62,616 nucleotides of DNA from assembly GCA_900466575.1 (NCBI GenBank), contig UBMP01000021.1:1-62616 (forward strand), written 5' to 3'. The notes beneath the pieces were generated by a model. That model saw nothing but the letters and a program-made list of their open reading frames with translations. It did not search any database and had not been told where the DNA came from. The position numbers and the translations under genes were made by a program. Below, piece by piece: positions 33,867 to 43,343 of the stretch (the first letter of the stretch is position 1; every line of letters begins with the position of its first letter). The DNA comes from Hyphomicrobiales bacterium. Its GTDB lineage: Bacteria; Pseudomonadota; Alphaproteobacteria; Rhizobiales; Rhizobiaceae.

Positions 33867-35111
33867 GTGTCAGAAAAAAACGCTCAACACCCCCGTCTCA
33901 GAGTGTGGCGCAACGCCAGGCTCGCAACACTCGCCCCGGCAGCGGGTGGCCTTGGCATTTATGAAAAGGGCACTCTGCTGACCGATGGCGAAAGGATCGT
34001 CTATGCCGGTTCCGCAGACGGGCTCCCGGCGTCCGCCGCGCAGAATGCCGAGAGCTTCGATCTTGAAGGTCGCTGGGTGACGCCGGGGCTTATCGATTGC
34101 CACACCCACATCATCCATGGCGGCAACCGCGCACGCGAGTTCGAAATGCGGCTTGAAGGCGCGACCTATGAAGAGGTTGCCCGCGCCGGCGGCGGCATCG
34201 CGTCCTCGGTCAAGGCGACGAATGCCCTCTCCGTCGATGGTCTTGTGGATGCATCGATCGCGCGCGTCGATACGCTGTTGGCCGAGGGCGTCACCACGCT
34301 TGAGATCAAGTCGGGCTATGGTCTGAACATCGAAGCCGAACTCAACATGCTGCGCGCCGCCCGAAGACTCGAGACCGTCCGTCCGGTCCGGGTCGTCACC
34401 AGCTATCTTGGCGCCCATGCGACCCCGATCGAGTACAAGGGCCGCAACGACGATTACATCACCGATGTGGTGCTGCCGGGGCTGACGAAAGCCCAAGCGG
34501 AAGGTCTCGTCGATGCGGTGGACGGCTTTTGCGAAGGCATCGCCTTCTCGACGGTGCAGATCGCGCGGGTCTTTGATGCGGCCAAGGCGCTTGGCCTGCC
34601 GGTGAAGCTTCATGCCGAACAGCTCTCCAATCTTGGCGGGGCGAAGCTGGCGGCATCCTATGAGGCGCTCTCGGCCGATCATCTCGAATATCTCGACGAG
34701 GACGGGGCTCGCGCCATGAGCGCCGCCGGCACCGTCGCGGTGCTTCTGCCCGGCGCCTTCTACGCCATCAACGAAAAGCAGAAGCCACCAGTCAAGCAGC
34801 TACGCGAGGCAGGCGCGCATATCGCCATTGCAACGGACTGCAATCCGGGAACATCTCCCCTCACCTCCCTGCTTCTGACGATGAACATGGCCGCCACGCT
34901 GTTCGGCCTCACGGTCGAAGAGTGCATCGCCGGCGCCACCCGCGAAGGCGCACGCGCGCTCGGGCTTCTCGACGAGACCGGGTCGCTGGAACCCGGCAAG
35001 TCCGCCGATTTCGCCATCTGGGATGTCGAGAGCCTTGCCGAGCTCGTCTACCGCATCGGCTTCAACCCATTGCATGCCCGCGTCTTCAAGGGCGAAAGGA
35101 TCGATCGATGA
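33867..35111 (+). CDS. hutI: Imidazolonepropionase
   Basis: A 414-residue amidohydrolase that opens imidazolone propionate to N-formimino-glutamate, the third step of histidine degradation. Metal-binding motifs are [11 protein letters not shown] near residue 78, [12 protein letters not shown] near 250, and [10 protein letters not shown] near 322. The start is GTG, preceded by GAGGTGA. The end overlaps hutH by 4 nt. Confidence 0.96.
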   Translation: MSEKNAQHPRLRVWRNARLATLAPAAGGLGIYEKGTLLTDGERIVYAGSADGLPASAAQNAESFDLEGRWVTPGLIDCHTHIIHGGNRAREFEMRLEGATYEEVARAGGGIASSVKATNALSVDGLVDASIARVDTLLAEGVTTLEIKSGYGLNIEAELNMLRAARRLETVRPVRVVTSYLGAHATPIEYKGRNDDYITDVVLPGLTKAQAEGLVDAVDGFCEGIAFSTVQIARVFDAAKALGLPVKLHAEQLSNLGGAKLAASYEALSADHLEYLDEDGARAMSAAGTVAVLLPGAFYAINEKQKPPVKQLREAGAHIAIATDCNPGTSPLTSLLLTMNMAATLFGLTVEECIAGATREGARALGLLDETGSLEPGKSADFAIWDVESLAELVYRIGFNPLHARVFKGERIDR

Positions 35112-36640
35112 CCATCACGCTTCGCCCCGGATCGGTTACCCTGAAGGATCTCGCCACCATTTACTGGACCGGCGAGCCGGCCCGGCTCGACCCGTCGTTT
35201 GACGCGGGTATCCTGAAGGCCGCCGCGCGAATTGCCGAGATCGCCGCCGGCAACGCGCCGGTCTATGGCATCAATACCGGCTTCGGCAAACTCGCCTCGA
35301 TCAAGATCGAGGCGGCGGATGTCGCCACCCTGCAGCGCAATCTGATCCTGTCGCATTGCTGTGGCGTGGGCCAACCGCTGCCCGAAAACGTGGTGCGGTT
35401 GATCATGTCGCTCAAGCTCGTGTCGCTTGGCCGCGGGGCTTCCGGCGTTCGCATCGAGCTGATACGCCTGATCGAAGCCATGCTGGAGCGCGGTGTCATC
35501 CCGCTGATCCCGGAAAAGGGCTCCGTCGGCGCCTCGGGCGACCTGGCTCCACTCGCCCACATGACCGCCGTCATGATGGGTCATGGCGAAGCGTTCTACG
35601 CAGGTGAGCGCATGGACGGAGCATCGGCCCTGCGCAAAGCCGGGCTGGAACCGGTTGTCCTCGCCGCCAAGGAAGGCCTTGCGCTGATCAACGGCACGCA
35701 GACATCGACGGCACTGGCGCTCGCCGGCCTCTTCCGCGCCCATCGCGCTGCGCAGGCGGCGCTCGTCACCGGCGCGCTCTCAACCGACGCCGCCATGGGC
35801 TCGGTCGCACCGTTCCATCCGGATATCCATACGCTGCGCGGACATCAGGGCCAGATCGATACCGCAGCGGCACTGCGGGCGCTGCTTGCCGGGTCTGCCA
35901 TCGTCACCAGCCATATCGAGGGTGATGAGCGCGTGCAGGACCCCTATTGCATCCGTTGCCAGCCGCAGGTCGATGGCGCCTGCCTGGACCTCCTCCGCTC
36001 CGTAGGCCGCACGCTCGAAATCGAAGCGAATGCGGTCACCGACAATCCCCTCGTGCTTTCGGACAATTCCGTCGTGTCCGGCGGCAACTTCCACGCCGAG
36101 CCCGTGGCCTTTGCCGCAGACCAGATCGCGCTGGCCGTCTGTGAAATCGGAGCGATTGCCCAGCGCCGCATTGCGCTGCTGGTCGATCCCGCCCTCTCCT
36201 ACGGCCTGCCTGCCTTCCTGGCGAAAAAGCCGGGATTGAACTCGGGACTGATGATTGCGGAAGTGACCTCCGCGACGTTGATGTCGGAAAACAAGCAGAT
36301 GTCGCATCCGGCCTCGGTCGATTCCACGCCGACATCCGCAAACCAGGAAGATCACGTCTCCATGGCCTGCCATGGTGCGCGCCGCCTGCTGGCCATGACC
36401 GAAAACCTGTACGGCATTCTCGGCATCGAAGCGCTGGCCGGTGCGCAAGGGATCGAATGCCGCGCGCCGGCGACCAGCCCGGAGCTTGCCAAGGCCATCA
36501 CAGCGATCCGTAGCGTCGTGCCGTCGCTGGAAGAAGATCGCTACATGGCCAATGACCTGAAGGCCGCTACAGACCTTATCGCCGATGGCACGCTGATCGG
36601 CGCTATTACCGCCGGCATCCTGCCTGCTCTGGAGATGTGA
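35108..36640 (+). CDS. hutH: Histidine ammonia-lyase
   Basis: A 510-residue histidase, converting histidine to urocanate and ammonia. The electrophilic MIO cofactor forms from Ala142-Ser143-Gly144 in [14 protein letters not shown]. The NTGFGKLA motif is at residue 56 and the C-terminal core QEDHVSMA is conserved. The frame is open far upstream in the hutI region, but the ATG at 35108 overlapping the hutI stop is the true start. Confidence 0.97.
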   Translation: MTITLRPGSVTLKDLATIYWTGEPARLDPSFDAGILKAAARIAEIAAGNAPVYGINTGFGKLASIKIEAADVATLQRNLILSHCCGVGQPLPENVVRLIMSLKLVSLGRGASGVRIELIRLIEAMLERGVIPLIPEKGSVGASGDLAPLAHMTAVMMGHGEAFYAGERMDGASALRKAGLEPVVLAAKEGLALINGTQTSTALALAGLFRAHRAAQAALVTGALSTDAAMGSVAPFHPDIHTLRGHQGQIDTAAALRALLAGSAIVTSHIEGDERVQDPYCIRCQPQVDGACLDLLRSVGRTLEIEANAVTDNPLVLSDNSVVSGGNFHAEPVAFAADQIALAVCEIGAIAQRRIALLVDPALSYGLPAFLAKKPGLNSGLMIAEVTSATLMSENKQMSHPASVDSTPTSANQEDHVSMACHGARRLLAMTENLYGILGIEALAGAQGIECRAPATSPELAKAITAIRSVVPSLEEDRYMANDLKAATDLIADGTLIGAITAGILPALEM

Positions 36641-36641
36641 G

Positions 36642-37445
36642 ATGGCTGTTTTCGAAGTCACCCAAGGCTCATCGCCGGTCATTCTGGGCTTTCCCCACAC
36701 CGGGACCGATGTTCCTGCCGATATTCATGCTCGCCTGAACGACAATGGCCGGATTCTTGCCGATACGGACTGGCATATCCATGACCTTTACGATGGTCTG
36801 CTCGAAAACGTGACGACAGTTCGGGCTACCTTCCATCGTTATGTCATCGATGCCAATCGGGACCCGGCGGGTGTCAGCCTCTATCCGGGCCAGAACACGA
36901 CCGGCTTGATCCCTGAAACCGATTTCGACGGCCGGCCGATCTGGAAAGATGGGCAGGCTCCGACGGACGCCGACATTGCCCACCGCCTCCACGATTTCCA
37001 TGCCCCCTATCATGCAGCGCTTGCCGCAGAAATCGAGCGCGTGAAGGCGATCCACGGTATCGCCGTGCTCTATGATTGCCATTCGATCCGCTCGCACATT
37101 CCCTTCCTGTTCGACGGCAAGCTGCCGGACTTCAACATCGGAACGGACAACGGGAAGACCTGCGCGCCGGCCATCGAAGCAACAGCCGTCTCCGTGACAG
37201 CCGCTGCCGAAGGCTACACGAGCATTCTGAACGGCCGCTTCAAGGGCGGCTGGACGACGCGTCATTATGGCAGGCCGGAAACCGGCGTCCATGCCATCCA
37301 GATGGAGCTTGCCCAATCCACCCATCTGGCAACGGAAACCCCGCCATTTGCCTATGACCCATCGAAGGCGGACCGCCTGCGCATTCATCTGAAGGACCTC
37401 CTGACGCGCATCGAACAGATCGCGCTCGGGTTGAAGCAATCATAA
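36642..37445 (+). CDS. hutG: N-formylglutamate deformylase
   Basis: A 267-residue N-formylglutamate amidohydrolase, releasing glutamate and formate in the last step. [19 protein letters not shown] near the start and [17 protein letters not shown] are characteristic of the family. It starts 1 nt after the hutH stop, with a GGAG ribosome site inside the hutH end, so it is coupled. This FGase is unrelated to the arginase-type HutG of Bacillus. Confidence 0.95.
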   Translation: MAVFEVTQGSSPVILGFPHTGTDVPADIHARLNDNGRILADTDWHIHDLYDGLLENVTTVRATFHRYVIDANRDPAGVSLYPGQNTTGLIPETDFDGRPIWKDGQAPTDADIAHRLHDFHAPYHAALAAEIERVKAIHGIAVLYDCHSIRSHIPFLFDGKLPDFNIGTDNGKTCAPAIEATAVSVTAAAEGYTSILNGRFKGGWTTRHYGRPETGVHAIQMELAQSTHLATETPPFAYDPSKADRLRIHLKDLLTRIEQIALGLKQS

Positions 37446-37456
37446 GGGAACGCACC

Positions 37457-39142
37457 ATGACCAATCCTCGTCACAATATCCGCGAAATCCGCAGCCCGCG
37501 CGGCACGGAACTCAACGCCAAAAGCTGGATGACGGAAGCGCCGCTTCGCATGCTGATGAACAACCTCGATCCGGACGTTGCCGAAAACCCGCATGAGCTG
37601 GTGGTCTATGGCGGCATCGGCCGGGCCGCGCGCGACTGGGCGAGCTTCGACACGATTGTCGAAACCTTGAAAACGCTGAACGAGGACGAGACGCTGATGG
37701 TGCAGTCCGGCAAGCCGGTCGGCGTCTTCCGGACACACAAGGATGCGCCGCGCGTGCTGATTGCCAATTCCAACCTCGTGCCGCATTGGGCGACGTGGGA
37801 CCATTTCAACGAACTCGACAAGAAAGGTCTGGCCATGTACGGCCAGATGACGGCCGGTTCGTGGATTTACATCGGCACCCAGGGCATCGTGCAGGGCACC
37901 TACGAAACCTTCGTGGAAGCTGGCCGCCAGCACTACAACGGCGACCTCAAGGGCAAGTGGATCCTGACGGGCGGACTGGGCGGCATGGGCGGCGCGCAGC
38001 CGCTGGCTGCCGTCATGGCCGGGGCCTGCTGCCTGGCGGTCGAAAGCGACGAGACCCGCATCGATTTTCGCCTGCGCACCCGGTATGTCGATGAAAAGGC
38101 AAGGTCGCTTGATGAAGCCCTGGCCCTGATCGAACAGTGGACAAAGGCCGGTGAAGCAAAGTCTGTCGGCCTCCTGGGCAATGCCGCGGAAATCTTTCCG
38201 GAGCTCGTGCGCCGCATGAAGGCGGGCGGACCGCGCCCGGACATTGTCACCGACCAGACCTCCGCCCATGACCCGCTGAACGGCTATCTGCCGATCGGCT
38301 GGACCGTGGCCGAACACCGGGCCAAGCGCGAAACCGATCCGAAGGCGGTCGAAGCCGCTGCCCGCGCCTCCATGAAGCAGCATGTCGAAGCCATGGTCGC
38401 CTTCTGGGATGCCGGCGTGCCGACCCTCGACTACGGCAACAACATCCGCCAGGTCGCCAAGGACGAAGGGCTGGAAAACGCCTTTGCCTTTCCGGGCTTC
38501 GTTCCGGCCTATATCAGGCCGCTTTTCTGCCGCGGCATCGGCCCCTTCCGCTGGGCGGCCCTTTCGGGCGATCCGCAGGATATCTACAAGACCGATGCCA
38601 AGGTGAAGGAGCTGCTGCCGGATAACAAGCACCTGCACAAATGGCTGGACATGGCCCGCGAGCGCATCTCATTCCAGGGCCTGCCGGCGCGTATCTGCTG
38701 GGTTGGCCTCGGCGATCGCCATCGTTTGGCACTGGCCTTCAACGAGATGGTCAGGAGCGGCGAACTGTCTGCCCCGATCGTGATTGGACGCGACCATCTC
38801 GATTCCGGCTCGGTTGCCTCGCCGAACCGCGAGACGGAAGCGATGAAGGATGGCTCGGACGCCGTCTCCGACTGGCCCCTTCTCAATGCGCTGCTCAACA
38901 CCGCATCAGGCGCCACATGGGTGTCGCTACACCACGGCGGGGGCGTCGGCATGGGCTATTCGCAACATTCCGGCGTCGTGATTTGCGCCGACGGCTCGGA
39001 CGATGCGGCCAAGCGGCTCGAGCGCGTTCTGTGGAACGACCCGGCAACCGGCGTGATGCGCCATGCCGACGCGGGCTATGACATCGCCATCGATTGCGCC
39101 AAGGAAAAAGGCCTGCGCCTGCCGGGCATTCTCGGGAATTGA
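37457..39142 (+). CDS. hutU: Urocanate hydratase
   Basis: A 561-residue urocanase, hydrating urocanate to imidazolone propionate with tightly bound NAD. The NAD loop is [13 protein letters not shown] near residue 174, and the C-terminal part contains the conserved [13 protein letters not shown]. Length is normal for the family (about 555-560). It sits in the hutI-H-G-U-D operon, 11 nt after hutG. Confidence 0.97.
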   Translation: MTNPRHNIREIRSPRGTELNAKSWMTEAPLRMLMNNLDPDVAENPHELVVYGGIGRAARDWASFDTIVETLKTLNEDETLMVQSGKPVGVFRTHKDAPRVLIANSNLVPHWATWDHFNELDKKGLAMYGQMTAGSWIYIGTQGIVQGTYETFVEAGRQHYNGDLKGKWILTGGLGGMGGAQPLAAVMAGACCLAVESDETRIDFRLRTRYVDEKARSLDEALALIEQWTKAGEAKSVGLLGNAAEIFPELVRRMKAGGPRPDIVTDQTSAHDPLNGYLPIGWTVAEHRAKRETDPKAVEAAARASMKQHVEAMVAFWDAGVPTLDYGNNIRQVAKDEGLENAFAFPGFVPAYIRPLFCRGIGPFRWAALSGDPQDIYKTDAKVKELLPDNKHLHKWLDMARERISFQGLPARICWVGLGDRHRLALAFNEMVRSGELSAPIVIGRDHLDSGSVASPNRETEAMKDGSDAVSDWPLLNALLNTASGATWVSLHHGGGVGMGYSQHSGVVICADGSDDAAKRLERVLWNDPATGVMRHADAGYDIAIDCAKEKGLRLPGILGN

Positions 39143-39145
39143 GCG

Positions 39146-39715
39146 ATGAAACTTCTCCGCGCCGCCGCTCACAAACGCATGCCGTGGAAGAATGGCGGCG
39201 GGGAGACGGTCGAGATCGCCGTCTTTCCCGAGGACGCCGGACTGGGTGATTTCGACTGGCGGGTCAGCATGGCAACGGTTACCAGCGATGGCCCCTTCTC
39301 GATCTTCGAGGGGGTTGATCGCACGCTGACCATCCTTTCCGGGGCAGGCATGGCGCTGGGCATTGACGGCAAGCCGGCAGTGCATCTCACCTCATCCAAG
39401 GCACCACTCGCCTTCGCCGCCGATGTTCCGGTGGAGGCGACCCTCACTGATGGCCCAATCTCCGATCTCAATGTCATGACCCGGCGCGGCCTTTACGGCC
39501 ACCGGGTCGAGCGGCTGACCATCGAGGCCCACCACACCTTCTCATCCGTCGGAGAAGACCGCATCCTGCTCGCCTGCGATCACGGCTTGAGCGTGGTCTG
39601 GAACGGCCAGTCCGCGGATCTGGCACCGCAGGATGCCATCCTGCTGGAAGATGAAGCCGCCATTACGTTGCGCGGACACGGCACGGTTATAGCGATCAGC
39701 TTCGAGAGGTTGTGA
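39146..39715 (+). CDS. hutD: HutD-family cupin protein
   Basis: A 189-residue HutD/Ves-family beta-barrel protein. The opening MKLLRAAAHKRMPWKNGGGET is the hallmark of the family, followed by FDWRVSMATV. HutD is needed for optimal growth on histidine in Pseudomonas and is thought to limit over-induction, perhaps by binding a pathway intermediate; no enzyme activity is established. It begins 3 nt after hutU and closes the operon. It converges with the HisC-like gene across a 30-bp gap that has no visible terminator. Confidence 0.92.
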   Translation: MKLLRAAAHKRMPWKNGGGETVEIAVFPEDAGLGDFDWRVSMATVTSDGPFSIFEGVDRTLTILSGAGMALGIDGKPAVHLTSSKAPLAFAADVPVEATLTDGPISDLNVMTRRGLYGHRVERLTIEAHHTFSSVGEDRILLACDHGLSVVWNGQSADLAPQDAILLEDEAAITLRGHGTVIAISFERL

Positions 39716-39745
39716 ACCAACCGGGAAGAACAAAAGACCATGCGC

Positions 39746-40855
39746 TTATGGGGCAAGCGCTGCATCCAGCGACTGCAGGAACTGGTCGTTCTCAGCGACA
39801 CTACCGACGCTGACACGAATGAACGTCCGATAACCCTCCTGCTTCCAGGGCTTGACGATGACCCCGGCAGCGAGAAGCTTTTCAGCACAAGCGGTCGCGT
39901 CCGTCCCGCAATCGAAAAAGACGAAGTTGCCCTTCGACGGTGCAACGGTCAGCCCCCTGCCCTGAAGCGCCGCCGTCAGTCGCGCCCTTTCCGCCAAGGC
40001 AAGCGAGACCGTCCGCTCCAGATGGGCTTCATCACCAAGCGCTGACAGGGCAGCGGCTTGAGCAAATGCATTGGTGTTGAAAGGGGTTCGAACACGGTTG
40101 AGAAAGTCGCAAAGCCCGGCGCTCGACGCAAGGCCGAAGCCGATCCTGAGCCCTGCAAGGCCATAGGCTTTGGAAAAGGTGCGCAGGACGATCCAGCTCT
40201 TGTGGCTGGCCTTGAGGAGCTCGACCGTCGCCGGATAATCGTCGCCGGCCGCATATTCGGCATAGGCTTCATCGACAACGAGGAGCGTGTCATCGTCGAC
40301 AGCCTCCAGAACGCGGCCGAAATCGGATTGACCGATCCACGACCCCACCGGATTCATCGGGTTCGCGAAAAGAAGCATGCGGGGCTTGCGCTTGGCAGCC
40401 GCGATCAAGCCATCCGCATCCACCGTGAGATCCGGCTTCAGGCCGATGCGCTCGATCACGCCACCCATCAACACCGCGTAGTCCTCATGCAGCGGAAAGG
40501 ATGGATAAAGCGTGGTGACGACATCGCCCGGGCGAACAACCGCGCGGCAGATAACGCCGATCAGGTCTTCCGAGCCATTGCCCAGAACGATGTTCGCGGC
40601 ATCGACGCCGAAGCGGGCGGCCAGCGCTTCGCACAGCGCACGGCCCTTGGGATCAGGATAGAGCCTTGCCAATTCGGAGAGTTTGCCACCGAAATCCATG
40701 GCGCTCGGCGAAGGTCCGAGCGGGTTCTCGTTCGAGCCGAGCTTGGCAATCGTGGCGGGCTGATAGCGCGCTCGCGCCTCGTCCAGCGTGAGGCCTGAAT
40801 TGTAGGGCGGAATCCCGAAGATCTCGTCGCGGATGTGTCTCTTGCTGCTGGACAT
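39746..40855 (-). CDS. Histidinol-phosphate-aminotransferase-like PLP enzyme
   Basis: A 369-residue fold-type I aminotransferase resembling HisC. Seen are LGSNENPLGPSP near residue 44, GNGSEDLI, FANPMNPVGSW, VVDEAYAEYA and the PLP lysine region LRTFSKAYGLAGLRIG. The upstream ATG at 40888 lacks a ribosome site, while GAGAGG precedes the ATG at 40855. HisC homologs include imidazole-acetol-phosphate, aromatic and general 2-oxo acid transaminases. Its location, beside hut and divergent from an SDR under a HutC-type operator, points to a catabolic paralog rather than the biosynthetic HisC. The substrate is unknown. Confidence 0.85.
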   Translation of the reverse strand: MSSSKRHIRDEIFGIPPYNSGLTLDEARARYQPATIAKLGSNENPLGPSPSAMDFGGKLSELARLYPDPKGRALCEALAARFGVDAANIVLGNGSEDLIGVICRAVVRPGDVVTTLYPSFPLHEDYAVLMGGVIERIGLKPDLTVDADGLIAAAKRKPRMLLFANPMNPVGSWIGQSDFGRVLEAVDDDTLLVVDEAYAEYAAGDDYPATVELLKASHKSWIVLRTFSKAYGLAGLRIGFGLASSAGLCDFLNRVRTPFNTNAFAQAAALSALGDEAHLERTVSLALAERARLTAALQGRGLTVAPSKGNFVFFDCGTDATACAEKLLAAGVIVKPWKQEGYRTFIRVSVGSVAENDQFLQSLDAALAP

Positions 40856-40905
40856 GCTCGCCTCTCGTCTAGACTGTAAGGGCAGCATAGGAAGGAAAGC
40901 TCAAT

Positions 40906-40927
40906 TTGTCGATACATGTATAGACAA
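40906..40927. promoter_or_regulatory. 22-bp dyad operator between the HisC-like and SDR genes
   Basis: TTGTC-GATACATGTATA-GACAA is a near-perfect palindrome (20 of 22 positions symmetric) with core ATACATGTAT. Its right half TGTATAGACA is repeated in front of the HisD paralog. HutC-family regulators bind TGTATA-type sites, and two such regulators flank the region. Its central position suggests one regulator controls both divergent genes. Confidence 0.7.
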
Positions 40928-40974
40928 TTAAAACCAGTCGTGTTTCTATGCTGAAAAAGCAGGGGATCATAACG

Positions 40975-41739
40975 ATGAAATCCATGTTCGATCTGACGGG
41001 CAAGACGGCTGTGGTGACCGGCGCAAGCCGGGGTCTCGGGCAGCAGATTGCTGTGGCCTTGGCTGAAGCGGGAGCAGACCTTTGCGTCACAGCCCGCAGC
41101 GAAGCCTCGCTTGGCGAAACAAAAGCAAAGATCGAAGGAATCGGTAAGGTATGCCTTACGTCCGCGCAAGATGTTACCGATATCAGTTCAATCGATGTGG
41201 CGCTTTCCGCATTCGAAGCCCATGGCAGATCGATCGATATTCTGGTCAACAATGCGGGCTATGAGCAGGTGGCGCCCTCCCTCGATGTCGATGAAGAGAC
41301 CTGGGACCGGATCATCGGGACCAATCTCAAAGGCGCCTTCTTCTGGTCGCAGGCCGTGGCGCGCCGCATGGCGAAACAGGGCGGCGGCAGCATTGTCAAT
41401 CTCTGCTCCCTGACCTCCTATGTCGGCATCCCGACCGCCGTTCCATACGGCTCCTCCAAATCGGGACTGCTTGGCATGACACGTGCACTTTCGGCGGAAT
41501 GGGCGCAGTTCGGCATTCGTGTCAACGCCATCGCGCCCGGCTATTTCAGGACCGCCATGACGGAGGTTTTCTATCAGAACGAGGACTGGGCCATCCAGAT
41601 GCTGGGCAAGATTCCGCAGAAACGCTTCGGCACAGAAAGCGATATTGGCGGCGCGGTCGTCTTTCTCACCAGCGCTGCGTCCGCCTATGTCACTGGCCAA
41701 TGCATTCCGGTGGACGGGGGCTATCTGGCCTCGATATGA
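40975..41739 (+). CDS. Short-chain dehydrogenase/reductase
   Basis: A 254-residue classical SDR. The cofactor loop is TGASRGLGQQ near residue 15, followed by NNAGYEQ, and the catalytic triad S-Y-K is in NLCSLTSYVGIPTAVPYGSSKSG. The C-terminal TSAASAYVTGQCIPVDGG is typical. AGGGGAT before 40975 favours that start over the ATG at 40948. Its partners suggest it oxidises a secondary alcohol, like HpsP in sulfopropanediol catabolism, but the substrate cannot be read from sequence. Confidence 0.9.
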   Translation: MKSMFDLTGKTAVVTGASRGLGQQIAVALAEAGADLCVTARSEASLGETKAKIEGIGKVCLTSAQDVTDISSIDVALSAFEAHGRSIDILVNNAGYEQVAPSLDVDEETWDRIIGTNLKGAFFWSQAVARRMAKQGGGSIVNLCSLTSYVGIPTAVPYGSSKSGLLGMTRALSAEWAQFGIRVNAIAPGYFRTAMTEVFYQNEDWAIQMLGKIPQKRFGTESDIGGAVVFLTSAASAYVTGQCIPVDGGYLASI

Positions 41740-41755
41740 AAACGACAATTCCGGC

Positions 41756-41783
41756 TTGACAGCATAGCCGGCACGAATATTGT
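41756..41783 (+). promoter_or_regulatory. Predicted sigma-70 promoter of the HisD-paralog operon
   Basis: TTGACA (41756-41761), a 16-nt spacer and TATTGT (41778-41783) resemble a housekeeping promoter. The likely operator begins inside the -10 region, so repression by occlusion is expected. Confidence 0.5.
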
Positions 41784-41811
41784 ACATAGCTGTATAGACA
41801 TCTCTAGACAA
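41781..41811. promoter_or_regulatory. Second TGTATAGACA-type operator
   Basis: The 20-mer at 41781-41800 (TGTACATAGC-TGTATAGACA) matches 16 of 20 positions of the dyad between the HisC-like and SDR genes. A further TAGACA follows at 41805-41810. Together they mark a common regulator for three transcription units. Confidence 0.65.
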
Positions 41812-42009
41812 GAAAAACGGGAACGAAGCCTTAGGCTTCAAGGGTAGCTGCCGGCTCTCTCCGGCACTCAAGAAAGATGACACAGGGGCCGCCGTCGTTT
41901 TGTCCATGGACACGGCATGCGGAAACTGACCCAGGAATTCGATCGCCGCGCCCGCAAGCGCGGATGATGCTTGTTGTCCGCGTTTTGGCGCGTCAAGGAA
42001 GGTTGCAGC
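41801..42009 (+). promoter_or_regulatory. Structured leader of about 200 nt before the HisD paralog
   Basis: The predicted 5-prime UTR contains three strong stems: GAAGCC-TTA-GGCTTC (41825-41839), TGCCGG-CTCTCT-CCGGCA (41849-41866) and CGCGGA-N12-TCCGCG (41959-41982). An open frame starting at the ATG at 41877 and running 62 codons overlaps the hisD-like start in another frame; it has only a weak ribosome site. The leader could be a riboswitch or attenuator. I do not recognise a known class. Confidence 0.45.
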
Positions 42010-43338
42010 ATGACCAACGTCACTTTTCACGAATATGCGAAACTGAGCCGCGATGAAAAGAGCGCGCTCCTGCGCCGTTCGGAAACGGATATTTCCAGCT
42101 TTATCGAAAAGGTGACGCCCATCCTGGAAGCCGTGCGCACTGAAGGTGACCGCGCGATTGCCCGCTTTGGCCGCGAACTCGACAAGGCCGACATCACCGA
42201 AGCCAATATCAAGGTGACGGAAGCCGAATTCGACGAAGCGTTCAAGCTGGTCAGCGAAGATGTGATCGAAGCCATTACCTTCGGCATCGAAAACATCCGC
42301 CATTTCCATGAAGAGCAGAAGCCGGAAGCCATGTGGCTGAAGGAAATCAAGCCGGGCGCCTTTGCCGGCGATCGCTTCACGCCGATCAAGTCGGTCGCGC
42401 TCTACGTGCCGCGTGGCAAGGGATCATTCCCCTCGGTCACCATGATGACGTCGGTGCCTGCCGTGGTGGCGGGCGTGCCCAATCTCGCCATTGTCACGCC
42501 GCCGGCACCCGATGGTCGGGTAGACGCGGCAACACTGGTCGCCGCCCGCCTGGCCGGCGTCGAAACCGTCTACAAGGTCGGTGGTGCACAGGCGGTTGCC
42601 GCTGTCGCTTATGGGACGGAAACGATCAAGCCGGCGCTGAAGATCGTCGGGCCGGGCAGTCCGTGGGTGGTTGCCGCCAAGCGCAGCCTTGCCGGCATCA
42701 TCGACACCGGCCTTCCGGCTGGCCCATCCGAAGCCATCATCTTTGCCGACGACACGGTTCACGGGGGCCTTGCCGCCCTCGACCTGCTCATCGAAGCCGA
42801 GCATGGGCCGGACTCCTCCGCCTATCTCGTCACTCATAGCCGCCGGGTTGCCGAAGAGGCGCTTGCCGCATTGCCCGAGCATTGGGCACGCATGACCGAC
42901 CAGCGGGTGGAATTCTCCAGCAAGGTTCTGTCCGGCACCTGCGGCGGCATCGTTCTCACCTCCTCGATCGAGGAGAGCTACGACTTCGTCAACGCCTATG
43001 CGCCTGAGCATCTGGAAATCCTCTCGCAGGACGCCTTTGCCCATCTTGGCCACATCACCGAGGCCGCCGAGATCCTCATGGGGCCTTATACGCCGGTCAG
43101 CATTGCCAATTTCTGCCTCGGCCCGAACGCCGTTCTGCCGACCAGCCGCTGGGCTCGGACCTTCGGTCCGCTTTCGGTCACGGATTTCGTCAAGCGCAGT
43201 TCCATTGGCTATGTGACGGCCCCCGCCTATCCGGAATTCGCCAAGCGTGCCCACAAGCTTGCCGAATATGAAGGCTTCTCCTCGCATGCTCACGCCGTCT
43301 CCTCGGTGCGCGAAGCTTACCTTCCGAAGCGGGGCTGA
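42010..43338 (+). CDS. Histidinol-dehydrogenase-family enzyme, catabolic paralog
   Basis: A 442-residue member of the HisD family, NAD-dependent two-step alcohol-to-acid dehydrogenases. The catalytic pair E333-H334 (APEHLEI) is kept. Of the four zinc ligands of E. coli HisD (Q259, H262, D360, H419), the aligned positions are E262, H265, N367 and H426, so two are changed. The GPNH motif is GPNA, losing a substrate-contact histidine. This argues against histidinol as the substrate and toward a HpsN-like sulfopropanediol dehydrogenase or something new. AAGGAAGG before the ATG at 42010 fixes the start; the open frame from 41971 is discounted. Confidence 0.88.
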   Translation: MTNVTFHEYAKLSRDEKSALLRRSETDISSFIEKVTPILEAVRTEGDRAIARFGRELDKADITEANIKVTEAEFDEAFKLVSEDVIEAITFGIENIRHFHEEQKPEAMWLKEIKPGAFAGDRFTPIKSVALYVPRGKGSFPSVTMMTSVPAVVAGVPNLAIVTPPAPDGRVDAATLVAARLAGVETVYKVGGAQAVAAVAYGTETIKPALKIVGPGSPWVVAAKRSLAGIIDTGLPAGPSEAIIFADDTVHGGLAALDLLIEAEHGPDSSAYLVTHSRRVAEEALAALPEHWARMTDQRVEFSSKVLSGTCGGIVLTSSIEESYDFVNAYAPEHLEILSQDAFAHLGHITEAAEILMGPYTPVSIANFCLGPNAVLPTSRWARTFGPLSVTDFVKRSSIGYVTAPAYPEFAKRAHKLAEYEGFSSHAHAVSSVREAYLPKRG

Positions 43339-43343
43339 AATTC

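Noticed and set aside
34922-35107. N-terminal extension of hutH
   Set aside because: The extra codons lie in the hutI reading frame region, while the ATG overlapping the hutI stop gives the normal histidase length.
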